A stretch of DNA of 64,000 nucleotides from Yersinia aldovae ATCC 35236. GTDB taxonomy: Bacteria; Pseudomonadota; Gammaproteobacteria; Enterobacterales; Enterobacteriaceae. How positions within the stretch are numbered: position 1 is the first letter of the stretch; every line of letters starts with the position of its first letter. The translations under genes were made by a program, and so were the position numbers. The stretch is from NCBI RefSeq assembly GCF_000173735.1, contig NZ_ACCB01000012.1:1-64000 (forward strand). The letters are read 5' to 3'. Shown here piece after piece: positions 62,119 through 64,000 of the stretch. The notes below the pieces were generated by a model that saw only the letters and a program-made list of their open reading frames with translations, ran no database searches and was not told the DNA's origin.

Positions 62119-63621
62119 ATGGCGGATTTATCAATTAAAAAACTGTCATTATGGTCATTAACCTCTTTGGTAGTAGGTTCCATGATCGGTGCTGGCATTT
62201 TTTCTTTACCTGCTACATTTGGCCGTGCAACCGGAGGGTTCGGTGCCATTATTGCCTGGATTATTGCGGGGGGAGGGATGCTCGCGCTGGCTTTTGTATT
62301 CCAGACGTTAGCACAACGTAAGCCTGATCTGGACTCTGGCGTTTATATTTATGCTAAAACGGGTTTTGGTGATTATGCTGGCTTCGCTTCTGCAATTGGT
62401 TTTTGGGCTGGAGCCTGTATTGGTAGCGTATCCTATTTTGTTTTGATCAAATCCACACTGGGGGCTTTTTTCCCGATATTTGGTGATGGCAATACATTAT
62501 TGGCCGTTTTGATTGCTTCATGTATCTTGTGGAGTTTTCATTTTATGGTGCTGCGCGGTATTAAAGAAGCAGCGGCGATTAATACTATAGCCACGTTTGC
62601 TAAAGTTATTCCGATATTTATCTTTGTTATCGTGCTGGCATTTGCCTTTCGCACCGACACTTTTGCATTGAATTTCTGGGGTAGTGATGCGTTGGGCGCT
62701 GTGGGGGATCTCTCCCATCTTGATGATTATGGCTATACCGGCCATGCGGCGCTGGAAATAGGCGCGGCATCCCAATCTTTATTCTCGCAGGTTCGTAGCA
62801 CAATGCTGGTCACGGTATTTGTATTCGTGGGTATTGAAGGGGCGAGTGTATATTCCCGCTATGCCAAGGATAGAAAGCACGTTGGTATCGCAACGGTATT
62901 GGGCTTTATTGGTGTGCTATGCCTGCTGGTATTGGTCACTATGCTCTCTTATGGTGTGCTGCTGCGCCCGGAGCTTGCAGCTTTACGCCAGCCTTCAATG
63001 GCCGGTGTATTGGAGCATATTGTTGGCCGCTGGGGAGCGATATTTATCAGTGTTGGCCTGATTATTTCGGTCATGGGCGCTTATCTGTCCTGGACGCTGC
63101 TGGCGGCTGAAGCGCTATATTCTGCCGCGAAAAGCGATATCATGCCGCAGATATTTGCAACCGAGAATAAGCGTGGAGTGCCTTCAGCAGCCGTGTGGAT
63201 GTCGAATATTTTCATCCAGTTATTCTTAATTGTCACTCTCTTTACTGAATATGCTTTCCAACTTGCTCTGGAATTAACCAGTTCACTGGTTTTGATCCCG
63301 TATCTTTTGGTTGCCGCTTATGGGCTGAAACTTGCCTGGACTCAGGAAACTTACCTGCCTGGTTCATCCAGCCATAAAAAAGATCTCATCCTTGCATTGA
63401 TAGCAACGCTATATGCGCTATTAATGGTCTATGCGGGAGGCCTGAAGTATATCTTGTTATCGGCGGTGATTTACGGCCCAGGAACTATGTTGTTCATTAT
63501 TGCAAAGCGTGAGCAGAATAAACCCGTATTTATGCCGATTGAAAAGTGCCTTTTTGCGGTGGCAATTATTGCTGCCACTGCTGCGGTATACAGTCTGGCG
63601 ACGGGCATTATCTCGGTATAA
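62119..63621 (+). CDS. APC-family amino-acid antiporter (arginine/ornithine type)
   Basis: Multi-pass membrane exchanger of basic amino acids. VVGSMIGAGIFSLPATFG is the first-helix substrate motif of the APC superfamily; the protein has about 12-13 membrane segments, and VFVGIEGASVYSRYAKDRK is shared with the ArcD/YdgI group of arginine:ornithine exchangers. No arginine-deiminase gene lies beside it in the window, so the substrate is uncertain. ATGs at 62101 and 62119 are both possible; 62119 has the better-spaced GGAACT and gives 500 aa. Confidence 0.85.
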   Translation: MADLSIKKLSLWSLTSLVVGSMIGAGIFSLPATFGRATGGFGAIIAWIIAGGGMLALAFVFQTLAQRKPDLDSGVYIYAKTGFGDYAGFASAIGFWAGACIGSVSYFVLIKSTLGAFFPIFGDGNTLLAVLIASCILWSFHFMVLRGIKEAAAINTIATFAKVIPIFIFVIVLAFAFRTDTFALNFWGSDALGAVGDLSHLDDYGYTGHAALEIGAASQSLFSQVRSTMLVTVFVFVGIEGASVYSRYAKDRKHVGIATVLGFIGVLCLLVLVTMLSYGVLLRPELAALRQPSMAGVLEHIVGRWGAIFISVGLIISVMGAYLSWTLLAAEALYSAAKSDIMPQIFATENKRGVPSAAVWMSNIFIQLFLIVTLFTEYAFQLALELTSSLVLIPYLLVAAYGLKLAWTQETYLPGSSSHKKDLILALIATLYALLMVYAGGLKYILLSAVIYGPGTMLFIIAKREQNKPVFMPIEKCLFAVAIIAATAAVYSLATGIISV

Positions 63622-63929
63622 TGGCGATTCGATCTATTTATGTCGCGTTACAATTTGGCTGTTTATCGCGAAACGGTTAAATGAAGTACGTGGCATCGTG
63701 TGCTCTTTCTAGAGGTCAAAATACTTAATAGTTATTAATGTATCTGTCTAATGCCTTTAACTTTACAATGGATGGGCTTGATCTATAACGCAGACTACGA
63801 CAGGATCGTGTGGTTATAACTCAATGTTGAAATGGTCTGATGTTCTTTTATCACTGACGGTATTTGATAATAAACACGATTCTTCTTATGCGAGTTGTGG
63901 CTGATGAGCGTTAATTTGCAGGTATTGCT
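63622..63929. other. Gap before the right-edge gene
   Basis: About 300 bases with no supported gene or clear terminator. A - strand open frame at 63795-63992 has no start context or recognisable product. Confidence 0.3.
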
Positions 63930-64000
63930 TTGAAAAAACAAAAAGATATCGCCCAAGGTAGTGATTACCCCACGGGCATTGGCGATGCGCAATTTGCGCT
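63930..64000 (+). CDS. Start of a gene cut by the window edge
   Basis: A TTG at 63930 behind CAGGT opens a frame that runs to the edge without a stop and begins KKQKDIAQGSDYPTGIGDAQ. I do not recognise the product. Only 23 residues are visible. Confidence 0.35.
   Translation, partial: MKKQKDIAQGSDYPTGIGDAQFA

Noticed and set aside
63930-64000. Transposase start at the right edge
   Set aside because: The fragment SDYPTGIGDAQFA faintly recalls some IS5-type transposase starts, but 23 residues are too few to name it.

Overview
This window is enterobacterial chromosome, most likely from a Yersinia species. Two things point that way. The backbone follows the E. coli 24-25 minute gene order almost gene for gene (rne, rluC, yceF, yceD, rpmF, plsX, fabHDG, acpP, fabF, pabC, mltG, tmk, holB, ycfH, ptsG, hinT, ycfL, lpoB, thiK, nagZ, ycfP, ndh, ycfJ, mfd, lolCDE, nagK, cobB, pepT, roxA, phoQP, purB, hflD, mnmA, nudJ, rluE, icd), and the gaps carry ERIC elements in the Yersinia style. 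A sucrose (csc) cluster argues against Y. pestis. The species call is inference.

Layout. 0-6 kb: RNase E with its long leader, divergent from the pseudouridine synthase RluC; then Maf-type YceF. 5.7-12 kb: the yceD-rpmF-plsX-fab cluster for fatty acid and phospholipid synthesis. 12-18.3 kb: folate (pabC), cell wall (mltG), DNA precursors and replication (tmk, holB), a TatD-type hydrolase, and ptsG with a leader that keeps its Mlc, CRP and SgrS sites. 18.5-25.3 kb: hinT, lipoproteins YcfL and LpoB, thiamine kinase, NagZ, YcfP, NADH dehydrogenase II with an FNR box, YcfJ. 25.5-36.9 kb: mfd, the Lol lipoprotein exporter, nagK, cobB, pepT (FNR box), roxA. potABCD is not found between cobB and pepT. 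37-45.9 kb: phoPQ preceded by an outer-membrane beta-barrel gene whose promoter has a near-ideal PhoP box; then purB, hflD, mnmA, nudJ, rluE, icd.

Downstream of icd the E. coli-like order ends and an accessory region begins (46-57 kb). It holds an orphan glycosyltransferase and a WaaL-type O-antigen ligase split by a one-base deficit in a G run; a csc sucrose operon with twin operators and two CRP-like sites; a small unknown gene; the wreck of an Aer-type chemoreceptor; a frameshifted protein whose N-terminal half looks like the pore-forming domain of Cry delta-endotoxins; and a thermolabile-hemolysin-type phospholipase with three in-frame stops. The last three look like a decaying toxin/accessory locus and are the most unusual part of the window.

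From 56.5 kb: a divergent qorB/HxlR redox pair with an inverted-repeat operator candidate, a YciI-like protein, a RIO-type kinase, an ABC exporter, a GNAT acetyltransferase, an APC-family amino-acid antiporter, and the start of a gene cut by the right edge. I saw no tRNA, rRNA, CRISPR array or intact insertion sequence.
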